From Anagrus nilaparvatae (lineage: Eukaryota > Arthropoda > Insecta > Hymenoptera > Mymaridae): DNA of 64,000 nucleotides. Under the pieces are notes generated by a model. That model had not been told where the DNA came from and made no database searches. It was given only the letters and a program-made list of their open reading frames with translations. Location of the stretch: assembly GCA_022575985.1 (NCBI GenBank), contig JAKSXM010000156.1, positions 2,480,001 to 2,544,000 on the forward strand, read 5' to 3'. The first letter of the stretch is position 1; each line of letters opens with the position of its first letter. This document shows positions 1-11,738 of the stretch, in pieces. The position numbers and the translations under genes were made by a program.

Positions 1-1620
1 AAAATTTTGGGAAAAAAATTTTCAAAAAATTAATTATCAGATTTGAGATATCGAGTAAAAACCATACTTTCAAATATAAGTACTTTTATGGAAATAAATG
101 AGATATTACACCTAAATTAAAAAAAAAAAAAAGTATTTTGAAATCTCTTGATGAAAAAATTTTTGAAAAAAAAATTAGATCTTAATTCCATAATGGTTGT
201 TAAATACCACCGATTGCAAAATTTTCAAATATTAGTACTTTCATGGAATTAAAGGAAGTATTACACTAAAAAAAAAAAAAATATTACAGATTTTTTAATT
301 TTTTTGATTTTTTAATTTTGAGAAAAAAATTTTGAAAAAATTAAGTTTCAGGTCCAAAAAATTACTATAAACGATATTTCTAAAACTAGTACTGTCATAG
401 AAATCAATTAGGTACTACATCCAAAAATAAAAAAAATTAAGTTTTTTTTTGTATTTTTTGGTGAAAAAAATTTTGAGAAAAGAATTTAAAAAAAATTAGT
501 TATCAGATTCGAGATATCGAGTAAAAATCGTACTTTCAAATATAAGTACTTTCATGGAAATAAATTAGGTATTACATCCAAATTAAAAAAAAAAAAAAAT
601 AGTTTGAGATTTTTTGATGAAAAAATTTTGGAAAAAAAAATTAGGTCTTAATTCCAAAATAAAATTTATTAGAAATTATTTGTGAAATATCACCGGTTAC
701 AATATTTTCAGATATTCGTACTTTCATAGAAAAAAATTAAGTATTACGTCCTAAAATAAAAAAAATTTTGGCATTTTTTGTATTTTTTGGCAACAAAAAT
801 TTTGAGAAAAAAATTAAAAAAAAATTAAGTATCAGGTCCAAAAAATTGCTATAAACGATATTTCTAAAACTAGTACTTCCACAGAAATAAATTAAGTACT
901 GCGTCCGTAAAGAAAGAAAAAATTGGTATTATTTGTATTTTTTGGTGAAAAAAATTTTGAGAAAAAAATTTTCAAAAATAAATTATAAGATTTGAGATAT
1001 AGAGTAAAAACGATACTTCTAGATATCAGTACTTTTATGGAAAAAAATGAGGTACTACATCCAAAAAGAAAAAAAAATATAGTGTTTTTTTAATTTTTTT
1101 ATGTAAAAAGTTTTGAAAAAAAAAAATTTCGAAAAATTACGTATCAGATGGAGAAATCCTTTACAAACGATAATTTTAGATATTCGTACTTTCATAGGAA
1201 AAAATTAAGTATTACGTCCTAAAATAAAAAAAATTTTGGCGTTTTTTGTATTTTTTGGCGACAAAAATTTTGAGAAAAAAATTTTGAAAAAATTAAGTAT
1301 CAGGTCCAAAAAAATGCTATAAACGATATTTCTAAAACTAGTACTTCCACAGAAATAAATTAAGTACTGCGTCCGTAAAGAAAAAAAAAATTGGTATTTT
1401 TTGTATTTTTTGGTGAAAAAAATTTTGAGAAAAAAATTTTCAAAAAATTAGTTATCAGATTCGAGATATCGAGTAAAAATCGTACTTTCAAATATAAGTA
1501 CTTTCGTGGAAATAAATGAGGTATTACATCCAAATTAAAAAAAAAAAAAAGTAGTTTGAGATTTTTTGATGAAAAAATTTTTGAAAAAAAAATTAGGTCT
1601 TAATTCCATAATGGTTGTGA
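1..1620. repeat. Higher-order satellite, ~155-bp monomers in trimers
   Basis: Tandem array of AT-rich monomers. Each carries a recognisable box reading like gtacttYcatRgaaataaat followed by aRgtaYtaCatcc. The box recurs near 80, 235, 389, 546, 717, 873, 1029, 1185, 1340 and 1497, so the monomer is about 155 bp. Neighbouring monomers differ and every third one matches best: the 'gagatatcgagtaaaaa' type is near 46, 511, 990 and 1465, and the 'ctataaacgatatttctaaa' type near 366, 849 and 1317. That gives a ~475-bp higher-order unit. The array runs off the left edge. No coding capacity is seen. Confidence 0.85.
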
Positions 1621-1632
1621 AATTTCACCGGT

Positions 1633-1636
<4 letters not shown>

Positions 1637-1690
<54 letters not shown>
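1637..1690. repeat. (CA)n microsatellite
   Basis: Perfect CA/ACAC run of roughly 45 nt with ACATA borders. It sits between the last satellite monomer and a tail with the stem ttcctctatgaggaa. A reverse-orientation copy of this arrangement at 46977-47275 has a (GT)n run in the same place, so the microsatellite belongs to the repeat unit. Confidence 0.9.
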
Positions 1691-1812
1691 GACTTTTTTT
1701 AAAAACCGGTTTTTTAGCTTCCTGAGGTCCCAAAACGTGCTTATATGCCAAAAAATCAAAAATCAAAATTTCATCTATCACAAAGGTTCCTCTATGAGGA
1801 ACCAAAAATAGT
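1691..1812. repeat. Tail segment of dispersed repeat, ending in a hairpin
   Basis: Holds accggttttttagcttcctg, then aaaacgtgcttatatgcc, then the short palindrome ggttcctctatgaggaacc at about 1786-1804. The same blocks occur in reverse order and orientation at 46977-47100. Together with the monomer and CA run it defines one mobile-looking unit. No terminal inverted repeats or target duplication were found. Confidence 0.6.
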
Positions 1813-3074
1813 TTTATTTCAGGTTATACTAAGTATGTGATTAATTAACAAATAAATAAAAAAATTTAGTCTATCTTAAATCGATCTGAAACTTAAATGT
1901 CCTATAAAATTTTAAATAAAAATGTTTCAAAAAAATAAAAATTTTTGATTTCAAGATCAAATTTTATAAAAAATAATGCAATGATGCACTTTTCCAAAAT
2001 TTATTATGAATTCGAATCATATTATTCATTGAAAGAATATTTTTAAAGAAAAATAAGGAAAATATCGGGATCTTCTTCGTTCCCCCCCCCCCCCCCCCAC
2101 CAAATCGCTAAAATTTTTGCTGGAAATTGCTTAAAAACACTTAAGATGAAGTTAACAATAAGTTTTGGGTGGGAAAAATGCAAAAAAAAAAAAAAATTAG
2201 TTAAAAAAATTTTTAATAATTTTGAAAATTTGTTAAAAATTTTAAGGATTTTACTTATTCTAGGGGTATGTGCGAGTACAGCATTGGGGGTAGGTTTAAA
2301 TTGCTTTTTTCATTATTTTCGGCTAATTTCGAGATTTTTGTAATGTGAAAAATAGCAGAAAATATGAATGCATGCATTATTTTTTCATTTTACTCCCCTT
2401 TTTTAGAATATTGAGTTACAGCGGAGGAGCGGATCTTCAATTAAAAAAATTTTTCAAAATGTCAGCTTATTTTCAAATTTTTTTTTCCTAATTTTTTTTT
2501 CCTAATTTCTTTTGAGAAAGTTTTTTAAAAAATCAAAAATAAAAAGTTGAAAAAAAATGATAATTTAACCTTAAAATCTTAGCCCGCTTGTTCATAAAAT
2601 AAAATTTTTTCAAATCTTGCAAAAAAAAAAATTTAAGACAAAGTTAAGATAAATTAAGATATTTAGTCTTAAAGATGAACGTCTTGATTTGTTTCATTTC
2701 CAAGACATTTTCAAGACGAATTTAAGACAAAATAACGACAAACTTCAAGATCTTTAAAAGATCTTATCAAGATCTTTTTATTTCTTATCAGGAGCTTAAG
2801 TTTAACTTTTTTAAAAATAATTTATCACTTTTTTATTATTTAAATAATTTAATAAGTCAATTAATTTAATGAAAATATCCTTCATAACCATGCAGGACCA
2901 GGAGGCTATTTTGGGAGGATTTTTTTATATCTTTCGGAAGCGTAGTATTTTTATATTTTTATTCTATAATTATATTAGCAAGCTCACGTACGTTCCAAAA
3001 AAAATATTTAATATAGGACCGATTTTGACCAAGTTATACGCTTGCAAAGGTGTCCACTAGACCCGATCCGCGCA
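1813..3074. other. AT-rich intergenic DNA
   Basis: No gene is recognised. It contains a poly-C run at 2082-2098, several poly-A/T tracts, and a block of short 'aagatcttaa/ttaagac' words at about 2630-2790. Short open frames here consist of Lys/Phe/Asn-rich low-complexity sequence. Confidence 0.6.
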
Positions 3075-4512
3075 TTAACCCATTAGTGCCCAAGCGGAAG
3101 TAAACGGACACTCAATGAAAATCATAAGAAAATCAATCGATAGAAGGCTAAAAATCGTTCCCTATAGGTAAAATGTCATGCTTTTTCCAAATCTGCCGTT
3201 AGTTTTGACCTACCACCCCTCTATATACCCGAAAAATAAGGGTGAAAAAGGGTGAAATGAGAATTTCGAGAAAACGACGAACAAAAGACTTTTAATGTCA
3301 CAAAATAATAATAAAAAGTTCATGAAATAGCTTTTTCAGATCCAAAATTTATATATTGAATATAAAACTTTGACTAAAAATCTTATTTCACCCTTATCTG
3401 GTCAATAGGGGTGGTTTTTTCAAAAACTTTAAAAATACTTTTTTTTTAGTTTTTAATGGACTTCCTTTAGTAAAATTTTCTGCTGAATCCAAATCCAATC
3501 TTCGTTTTGACATACAACCCCTCCTTGTACTTAAAAGTAGGGGTGAAATGGGTAAAATGGACCGAAATTTTTTAAAAACTACTAAAATGTTTATAAACTT
3601 TATTTTTTCTACTGAATTGGTATCGAATGTCACTTCTAAGATTAAATTCTTCATGCATTCAATATAGGGGTGATAGGGGTAAAATGGATCATTTTTAAGT
3701 CGCCAAAAGGTAAATAGGTGTAGCGCTTACGATTTTTTTTTTAAACACATTTATTTTTGTTTTTGATGGAGTTATTTAGTAAAATTTGCTGTTGAATCCA
3801 ATGCCAATTTTCATTTTGAGATGTTATATTCCCTCTGAATACTCAAAAATTAGGGTGAAATGGGTAAAATGGACCGTACATTGGCGACTTAAAAATGGTC
3901 CATTTTACCCCTATCACCCCTATATTGAATGCATGAAGAATTTAATCTTAGAAGTGACATTCGATACCAATTCAGTAGAAAAAAAAGTTTATAAACATTT
4001 TAGTAGTTTTTAAAAAATTTCGGACCATTTTACCCATTTCACCCCTACTTTTAAGTACAAGGAAGGGTTGTATGTCAAAACGAAGATTGGATTTGGATTA
4101 AGAAGAAAATTTTACTAAAGGAAGTCCATTAAAAACCAAAAAAAACAAGTATTTTTAAAGTTTTTGAAAAAACCACCCCTATTGACCAGATAAGGGTGAA
4201 ATAAGATACTTAGTCAAAGTTTTATATGCAAAATATAAATTTTGGATCTGAAAAAGCTATTTCATGAACTTTTTATTATTATTTTGTGACATTAAAAGTC
4301 TTTTGTCCGTCGTTTTCTCGAAATTCTCATTTCACCCCTTTTCACCCTTATTTTTCGGGTATATAGAGGGGTGGTAGGTCAAAACTAACGACAGATTTGG
4401 AAAAAGCATGACATTTTACCTATAGGGAACGATTTTTAGCCTTCTATCGATTGATTTTCTTATTATTTTCATTGAGTGTCCGTTTACTTCCGCTTGGGCA
4501 CTAATGGGTTAA
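3075..4512. mobile_element. piggyBac-like fold-back element with TTAA ends
   Basis: Long inverted repeat. The left arm (3079 to ~3706) is nearly the reverse complement of the right arm (~3880 to 4508), with about 170 bp of unique centre. The ends read TTAA-CCCATTAGTGCCCAAG and CTTGGGCACTAATGGG-TTAA. A TTAA duplication plus CCC/GGG termini is the piggyBac signature. There is no transposase frame, so the element is non-autonomous. The open frames inside (around 3394-3654 and 3786-4013) mirror each other across the palindrome and are not genes. The arms carry repeated 'ggggtgaaatgggtaaaatgg' blocks. Confidence 0.85.
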
Positions 4513-7068
4513 CGTTTTCTGAAGTCTAAAAATGTAAGATTGACTGAGGTAGATCCATTTTATACTATATATTTAAAATTTTTCGATGCATTTGCATTTA
4601 ACATTGCGTCTTGAGTATATATGTAATACTATTTAATTTACAGTAGTAAAAACTTTAAAATCAGCAAAATTACAAAAGTTAACATTTACATTAGAAAATA
4701 TATTTTCCATGAATCGTTTGTATTTATAAAAAGCTAGCATTTTTTAAATATGCCTACTGAATAAAAAAAAAAGAATAGTAATTAAAAAAAATGTACTTAC
4801 CTACATGTTCATTCATATTAAAAAAAAAGGCTTGAAACTAGTTCAAAAAATCAGTTATAAGTATAAAAAAACCAAATATAAATATTGTATATATAAATGT
4901 GTCTACTAAAAACATATATAACTTGAAAAGGATAATATAAACAAAAGTGTGTTGATATAAGCTAATATTTGCATATTTTTGTCAATGCAAAAATCCATAA
5001 TACACTAGTCTTACATATATAGTAAAAAATAGTATATGCATATTTTAAAAACTATACCCGAGTAATTTAGTTTAATCAATAAAATGGTACTACTTTTAAA
5101 ATTTTTTTAAACGTCTACAGCTGAATAAGCTAATATTATATGCTCTTAATAATTTTCCAGATTCATCAGGGTTATTATATATGTATATAGTAGAGAATGT
5201 AGAGAATAAGTGTATATGGCTAATTTGTAATTTCTTTGCAAAGTAATTGCACCAGATGTTTTTTTATAACTAATGCATAAATTTTAATTTTAATTTTTCT
5301 AAATTTATGCTTCAAAAAGCTCTTAAAGTCCTTATAGTTATCCCAGAATAATTTAAGATTTTATCCATAAGTAAATACTAGAATGCAGTTAAAGATTATT
5401 TACCCTAAAATGTAACTAACGACCTGGATTAACTAAGCATGGAGGAAACTCTTACCTTTTAATTGGCTCTATTAATTAGTTCTCTCAGTAAACATTGACA
5501 GGATTCATTCACACGCCAAATAACAAAAATGTTTGTAAAAAGGTTTGTAAAAAAATTGCGGATTATTATAGCTCTTGGGGTAATAATGGGCACCCCTAAG
5601 ACAAACTTTCAATTCAACAAAAAATGGTCGAAAAATTTATTTTTCATTAAACCCTGTAACAATAAACTATTTTCTACCCTTAACCTATTATAATTTACAG
5701 TTTAAATGAACAACATGTGTTGAATTACGGAAGAAAATGTATAAATTTTACTTTCGAATTTCGCTAGCTTTTATTTTTTTCCCCCATAGTTATTATATAT
5801 TATGCCATACACGTTTGTTTGTAAAATTACAAGCTTTGAGGTTTTTAAATTTTTAAATATTTAAAATTGGAGGGTAAGATTTTGTAAGTAAGTTTTTGTA
5901 CATGGTTCGTAGTTTTGTTAAATTTAATTTTTGTTAAAAAATCTTTTGAATTTTTCTGCCTCTAAAATTATTGTAGTATCCTCGAAAAGCTTGAGGGCAA
6001 AGTCATTTTCTCTATAAAATGGTTTTGTTTTGATAAAGTATGAATTATCGAATTTTTCAGGTAACAAATTCATGTAGCCTGGAACTTATACTAGTGTACA
6101 TAAAAAATATCAAAAGAAACTAAATATATTTCTTTTTTAGCGAGTAGAATAAAATTTGAAATATTTGGAAAATAAAAAAAAAGTTTTTTAAAATCAAGCA
6201 GAAAAAAGTTTTTCAATGAATAAAGCAATTTCTAAAAATAACCCTATAGATCTTACAATATAATTCCTATTTGGGAATTTTTTGCCTTTTCGGCCATATA
6301 GGTTGTATAACATACAATTTTCATATATTCTTAAAAACCTATTTTTGCAAGAAAGTAGCAAATTAACCATATAACACTTTCTTCTGATTTATGTTCTTAA
6401 AAATTTCAATTTTTTGTAATATGCATATATATAATAATGAAAATTTATTTCTCTTTCATAGACTAAGGTGTTAATATATATGAGTTATGTGTGCAAGGAG
6501 AATATTATGCAAAATTACTTAATGTTGAAAATAAAATAAACAAAAAAGAATCTTCGTTACAACAATATTTAATCAGAATATTTAATTATCTTGTCGTAAA
6601 ATTATAAAGATTTTTGCGACTTTTGTAATAATGTATTTATTTTAAAATTAAAAAATATTTTTTACAATGCAAGTTTATTCGAAAAATATTTAAAACATTT
6701 CTTGCCTTCGTGGACGCAAAACTCTCGAGTAAAGCTTGATTAAAAATTTTCGCACTCGTTGTATTCATAGGCTGGCAAAAATATCATCAGCACCGTAGGT
6801 GAACATTTTTATTAACCTTATTACCTTATTCCTGCCAAAAACTTTTGTACTCTCGATTCTTGATATGATACACTAAAGGCGCTAATAAAAGTTTTAACAC
6901 AATAGTAACATAAGCAGCATAAGTCATAGATAATTATGCTAGTTTTTTGCCAACGGTGGTTATGATATTTTTCCATGAATAGGCGCACAACGAGAAAATC
7001 CTACATCAAGTATGACCAAGTGCAAATACTATAATAAATTAACACTTTCTTGTTGTTCAAACATTCAT
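4513..7068. other. AT-rich intergenic DNA
   Basis: No gene recognised. At about 6700-6830 there is a degenerate block (gacgcaaaactc, cgcactcgttgta, ggctggcaaaaatatcat) that resembles 20380-20475, so it is probably an old dispersed repeat. The rest is low-complexity AT sequence. Confidence 0.55.
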
Positions 7069-7784
7069 TTAAGGTGGTAGATCTTATAAATTAGAAATAA
7101 AAAAAACATGACTTTTTGTGGATAGGTTTTTGGGTAGAAATAATTGAGATAATTTTTTCAAAATTGGCACTTTATTAGATTATGAGTTGCTAAACATTTT
7201 TTTTTTTTTTTTTTTTTTTTTTTTCAAAAATGGCGCCGAGTACAGGTGCTCAAAGTTAGGCCTGACTTTTCATAGCGTGCACGATTGCAGCCTCCAACTT
7301 GTTCTGAAACATACCAAACAAAATTTTTTATGTTCTTGAAACATTTTTCTTCTAGATTAGTGGATTCAAATGTTTCAAATTTCGGAAAATGGAAAATTGT
7401 GAAAATTATTAAATTTTTTTCAAAAATTGCAATTTTTGGCACATGTTTTTTGGCGAAAAAAAAATTGGCACATTTTTTTGAAAATCCATTCCATCAATAA
7501 TCTAGAAGATAATTATATTTTAAAAATGTAGCCAAAAAATTAGGAAGATATCTTAATTATTTTTTGAGTTATCGTGCACGCCAATTTGTTTTCAGATAAA
7601 CGCGTTTAAATTTTCAGTGAAACGTATAACTTCTATAGCGGTGGTGTCTTGCCTAATCTTCTATAACTTCCTTATTATTCAAGATATCATTATAAAATTT
7701 TTTTCCATATTCTTAAGATGTTTTTGAACCCAAAAAAACAAAAAATCGATTTTGAAAAAGTTCTAATTAGATCTACCACCTTAA
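7069..7784. mobile_element. TTAA-flanked non-autonomous DNA transposon
   Basis: 716-bp unit whose ends are TTAA-GGTGGTAGATCT and AGATCTACCACC-TTAA. The homology continues inwards (ttataaattagaa against ttctaatta). The TTAA borders suggest a piggyBac-type element, although the GGT start is less typical than CCC. The interior has a 27-nt T run (about 7198-7224) and two overlapping short open frames on opposite strands that look like chance. No transposase. Confidence 0.7.
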
Positions 7785-7799
7785 AGCGTAGAACACAAC

Positions 7800-8010
7800 A
7801 TTGCTGTTGCCCGAAATTACCCGAATTTTAGGTACCCGACTCGAAATTTCGGTCTTTTTTGTCAAGTTGAATTTCATGCAATGCCCGAAATTTGTCAAAA
7901 ACGGTGTACAGTTAAAGAATCCGAACCTTTATTGACTACACTAATCCTGACCCAACTTCAAGCAAAAAATCCGATATTTCGGGTAACCGCATATCCCTAA
8001 TTTTTTTAGT
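7800..8010. repeat. Dispersed CCCGAAAT repeat, copy 1
   Basis: Begins tgttgcccgaaattacccg and ends atttcgggtaaccgcatatcc, so the ends are loosely inverted. Between them lie further 'cccgacTcgaaatttcgg' words. Related pieces occur at 26455-26640 and 45483-45560. Probably a MITE or similar short repeat; no target duplication could be defined. Confidence 0.55.
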
Positions 8011-8296
8011 ATTGCTGCCAAAATTTTATATTTCCATTTTAACATATTTTTATTTTAAATAATAATACGAAATTGTCCACAAAATTTTATTCGGAGGTCT
8101 AAAACTTAATGAGGATTGCGTGGAAAACCCAGTAATAACATGGAACAAGGTTACCGGGGGGGGGGGGGGTAAATGTGTCTGATTTAAGGGGGGGATTCAA
8201 ATGGGGATTAGAATATTTCGAATTAGGGACTTTTAATATTTCAGGTTAAGGGACTTAGAATATTTTTAGGGACCTAATATAATACGTGTTAGAAGA
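8011..8296. other. Intergenic, with poly-G run
   Basis: AT-rich DNA with a 14-nt G run at 8156-8169. At 8180-8280 there is a 'ttaagggacttagaatatttt' type block that recurs in degenerate form near 34140-34230 and 42430-42650. Confidence 0.5.
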
Positions 8297-8372
8297 GCTT
8301 TGATAGCTCAGTCGATAGCGCACCAGCTTATCGATCTGAACGTTACAGGTTCGCCACCCGACTCGGACAAAA
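8297..8372 (+). repeat. tRNA-like sequence (tRNA pseudogene or SINE head)
   Basis: Contains an A-box-like tagctcagtcgatag and a B-box-like aggttcgccaccc about 30 nt apart, the layout of an internal pol III promoter. Stems pair poorly (the T arm has mismatches), no clean acceptor stem can be drawn, and the anticodon is ambiguous. It is followed by acaaaaatattttcag and a T run. More likely a tRNA relic or SINE head than a working tRNA. Confidence 0.45.
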
Positions 8373-8728
8373 ATATTTTCAGTTTTTTTTCTGAATAGAT
8401 TGAATTCTGAAATTATTTTCTATCATTGCTCTAGGACTGTGAAAGCCGCATAATGTTATTAAAAAAAAAAAAAATGGCATTATGTAGATAACGCAGTCCG
8501 GAGTGCCACCATGTGCACTATAAGCAGGAATGGGGACAGGAGAAATTCTGTGATTCTTTGAGGCCATAGGTTAACAATGCACATAACACCAATATTTAAA
8601 CTCGCATACACTAATGATGAAAGACTTTATAAAAAAAGCAACATACAGAGTATTCAGAAATTCGTGCGCACGGCGCTAAGATGTTCCGTTTTACATGAAG
8701 TCTTTTATGGCTAAACTCTAGGTTGGTA

Positions 8729-8746
8729 TATGTTTAAACTTAAGAT
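8729..8746 (+). repeat. Target site duplication, left copy
   Basis: TATGTTTAAACTTAAGAT; matches 13356-13373 except for one base. It marks the 5' limit of the retrotransposon inside the MITE. Confidence 0.75.
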
Positions 8747-8776
8747 GGGGGAAAAATAAACTCACAGGAAAAAAAC

Positions 8777-9702
8777 ATGGGCTCATGCAAATCAGTACCG
8801 AATATCAGGAGACATTATGTGACAGTGCATAAAATTGAAAAAACGCGTTATGTTTGTGGCGTGTGTGGGTATTTGATGAAACAAGCGGATACCCACTAAA
8901 TAAAGTTAGAAAACACGCAGAGGCTGCACACCCTGAACTCACTACTCCTGTTGACCCCAATGTTTCTTCCCAAAATGTAGAGGTGCTGAATAGACGTCAA
9001 CCTGCTCATAGCTCACGCGCAGTACTCGTAAATATTACTAACACTACAGCTAACTATGAAAATCAGCAAGCGTCCATCGGGCGGCCGTGCTCCTCACAAG
9101 AAAATCAACATCCTCCTAATGGCAATCGATCATCGCAACAGAGCAATCCAATTAATGATACGGCATCCGTAGAGGATTTTCCTCTAGAATGTCAAGAGCA
9201 ACAAGAGCCTAGCAATATACAGGGCCAATCTGAAACAACAGTCTTCATAGCTCCTGCAAACCAGCATACAGGGCAAATTAGGCGTAGGCGCGTTTTAAGA
9301 CGCATTAGCAGTAGCAGCGAGTCGTCGGATGACTCACCATCAAATTCAGCGACAAATATGTCAACAGCTAGAGTCGCTTTACAACATACATCCAGCAGCG
9401 AACTAACAGTAGCTGCACAAGGAAGTACGGGACACCAAGAAACGCTGAATAATCTTAATTTTGATTTTGATATCAACCCAGATGAAGGTCCGACAACTTT
9501 TAATGAAATACAGCCCCTAGAGGCTACTAACATCACGGCTAATGACACTCTTGACAGCAGTACCAGCAATGCTCTAAATACTTCACGGATGACAATATCA
9601 GCAATTTGGAGAGCTCTTTGTTTCGAATTGTTGGCCACCCTAATATATAGAGTCTTTACTTTTTCAATTATACTTATAAAACACCAGACGCATAATAATT
9701 TG
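8777..9702 (+). pseudogene. Retrotransposon N-terminal region: zinc fingers and linker
   Basis: An ATG at 8777 opens a frame with a possible His-His finger half (RRHYVTVH) followed by YVCGVCGY, the CxxC half of a C2H2 finger. That frame stops after about 45 codons. The matching His half (NKVRKHAEAAHPE) lies one frame away from about 8900, so a small indel has broken the finger. The second frame then runs to a stop at 9703 and encodes a Ser/Thr/Asn/Gln-rich linker with low similarity to anything. R2-clade proteins carry N-terminal CCHH fingers that bind target DNA. The true start is uncertain. The antisense frame at 9192-9638 is a shadow. Confidence 0.65.
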
Positions 9703-9734
9703 TAATATAATAATTCGTAACATCTTGTCTCGCA

Positions 9735-10671
9735 GATTTCCTGGCCACAACCAAACTCAAATTCAGATGATGATCGTGTTCCTCATGACAGCAGCGCAAG
9801 CGTTGATCGAATCCATTTACCACTATCGGCATCATCAGTTGGAAGAGCGCTTATCACGGCATCATTCCCGACAGATTCCAGCTCAGCACTAGAGGATACG
9901 ACCGTGCCAGACGTACCAGTAAGTACATCAAAGCAGAACACACGACGCGAAATCGATAACCGAGCCATGCAGGTGATGCATACTGAATATGACCCGAGTC
10001 TCAACATAGATGTTTCTACAACATCCCCCAGTACTGAGGTCACAAACGAAGGTAGTTACATGACAATAAGTGACCTGACGAACGAACAGACCCGGGAAAA
10101 TACTCTTCTTAACCCTTCTGCACATAGAAACATTCACAATCCACCAGTACCGGAAGCACCTCCAACAGTGACTGTTGGTCGGGGTAATCGCAATGCGCCA
10201 CGACAACAACAGTCAACTGCTGAGCAGGTTGAGCTAATGACGATACTGTATGGTATAGTGAACCCACAGCAACTTGAGAAAATTGCGCCTCAAGTTGCTG
10301 GTTTTGTAGGCAGATTTTATAATGCAGAGGATGAGAATCGACATCAAACTGTTCGCCTTAGACATAATAACAATCGGCCTTCAAGAGCAGTCCCGAGAGA
10401 TGTGGAGGTTGATCGAATCGCTGCGGCGACTCGACTGCAGAGTCTCTACCGTAATAATAGGAAAAAAGCAATTCAAAAAGTTTTAAATGGCCCTATGCCT
10501 GTTTGTGATATTGACAAGCATAGTATTCAAGATTATTATACAAATGTCCATGCCATAAGAGACTCTGCAGGCGAGTTCCCTGCCGTTTTTGATCAGCCAC
10601 CGCCAAGTAGGGAAAGCTGTGATCGCCTGACTGCGTCAATTTTAAGGTTAGAAGTTACGCGGAGACTCTGA
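9735..10671 (+). pseudogene. Retrotransposon linker and pre-RT region
   Basis: Same frame as the preceding linker but separated from it by stops between 9703 and about 9735. It holds a long acidic, Ser/Thr-rich linker. From about 10420 comes the R2-type region upstream of the polymerase: AATRLQSLYRNNRKKAIQKV, then DYYTNVH and a Pro-rich PPPSRESC stretch. It ends at an in-frame TGA (10669-10671) directly before the first RT block, so one nonsense change separates the two. A run ttgtctcgcag just before 9735 resembles a splice acceptor, but I see no need to invoke an intron. Confidence 0.75.
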
Positions 10672-11738
10672 AAAATGAGTAATTCGTCCCCTGGACCGGA
10701 CAGGGTGACATATAAAGGCTTGAAAAAGGCGGACCCAGGCTGTCATGTGCTCACTGCCTACTTTAACAAGGTGATGCAACTCGAGACTGTTCCTACAAGT
10801 TGGAAAACTTCCAACACCGTCCTTTTATATAAAAAGGGCGAAACACGTGACTTACGAAACTGGAGACCGATTGCCATGGGAGACACCACCCCAAAGCTTT
10901 ACGCTGCCATTATGGCTGACCGGATTACAACTTGGGCAGTCACTAATGGCAGGCTGAGCGCTTCCTGAATTACGAAGGTTGCTACGAGAACAACTTCGTG
11001 ATGCAGGAGGCCATTCACGATGCGCGAAATAGTAAGAAGGAGGTTGTCATAGCATGGTTAGACCTAACCAATGCTTTCCCAACCGTCCCCCATGAATCAA
11101 TACACAAGGCCCTTGAGGCACATGGGCTTCCAGAAAAAACCAGACGGATTATAAAGTCACTTTACGATGACCTGACCACTCAAGTACGAACTGCCACAGG
11201 ATACACTGCTCCGATTCGCATTCTTTCGGGAGTCAGACAGGGATGTCCATTGAGTCCCATAATATTTAATCTTACACTTGAACCTGTTCTGAGGTCTGTC
11301 CAAAGAACAGGTCAAGGTTATAAACTAGCTAATCAAAAAATTAATAATTTAACATATGCGGATGATATGGCGTTCCTGGCGGACTCGGTTGAGGGAATGC
11401 GCACGCTTCTAAGAATAGCAGAAGAAGCGTCTGCCGTTGCTGGTCTCACATTTAACCCGCAAAAATGTGCCTCTCTACATATAAAAGGTCGTGGAGACAA
11501 TGCGGTGTTACCAACGGTATTTACCACCGAAGGACAGTGTATCCAGACGTTACGCTCGGGTGACCCTTACCAACATTTAGGCATCCCTACTGGGTACGAA
11601 GTGCGTCAAACTCCTGTGTCATCCATCGAGGATGTCAGGCAGGACCTTGATAAAATCAATGACTCCTTGTTGGCCCCTTGGCATAAGCTTGACGCTATGT
11701 CAACTTTTATTTTACCTCGTTTAGATTTTTTACTTTAG
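10672..11738 (+). pseudogene. Reverse transcriptase domain, R2 clade, broken
   Basis: Starts MSNSSPGPDRVTYKGLKK, the classic SxGPDxVT opening of R2-type RTs, then NWRPIAMGDTTPKLYAAI (block 2). A small deletion/frameshift near 10960 removes the residues before FLNYEGCYENNFVMQEAI. The next segment carries VIAWLDLTNAFPTVPHE with the first catalytic Asp, then GVRQGCPLSP, then YADD at 11355-11366 with the other two catalytic Asp residues, then HLGIPTG. The segment ends at an in-frame TAG (11736-11738). All core RT blocks are present and conserved, so the copy decayed after insertion rather than being truncated. Confidence 0.92.

Noticed and set aside
1566..1811. 81-codon frame with a Thr-His run
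   Set aside because: It reads through a CA microsatellite inside a satellite unit.
9192..9638. 148-codon frame on the minus strand
   Set aside because: Shadow opposite the Ser/Thr-rich linker of the retrotransposon.
9703..9735. Intron inside the retrotransposon ending at ttgtctcgcag
   Set aside because: The stops are explained by decay like the other breaks; no matching donor with good context was found.
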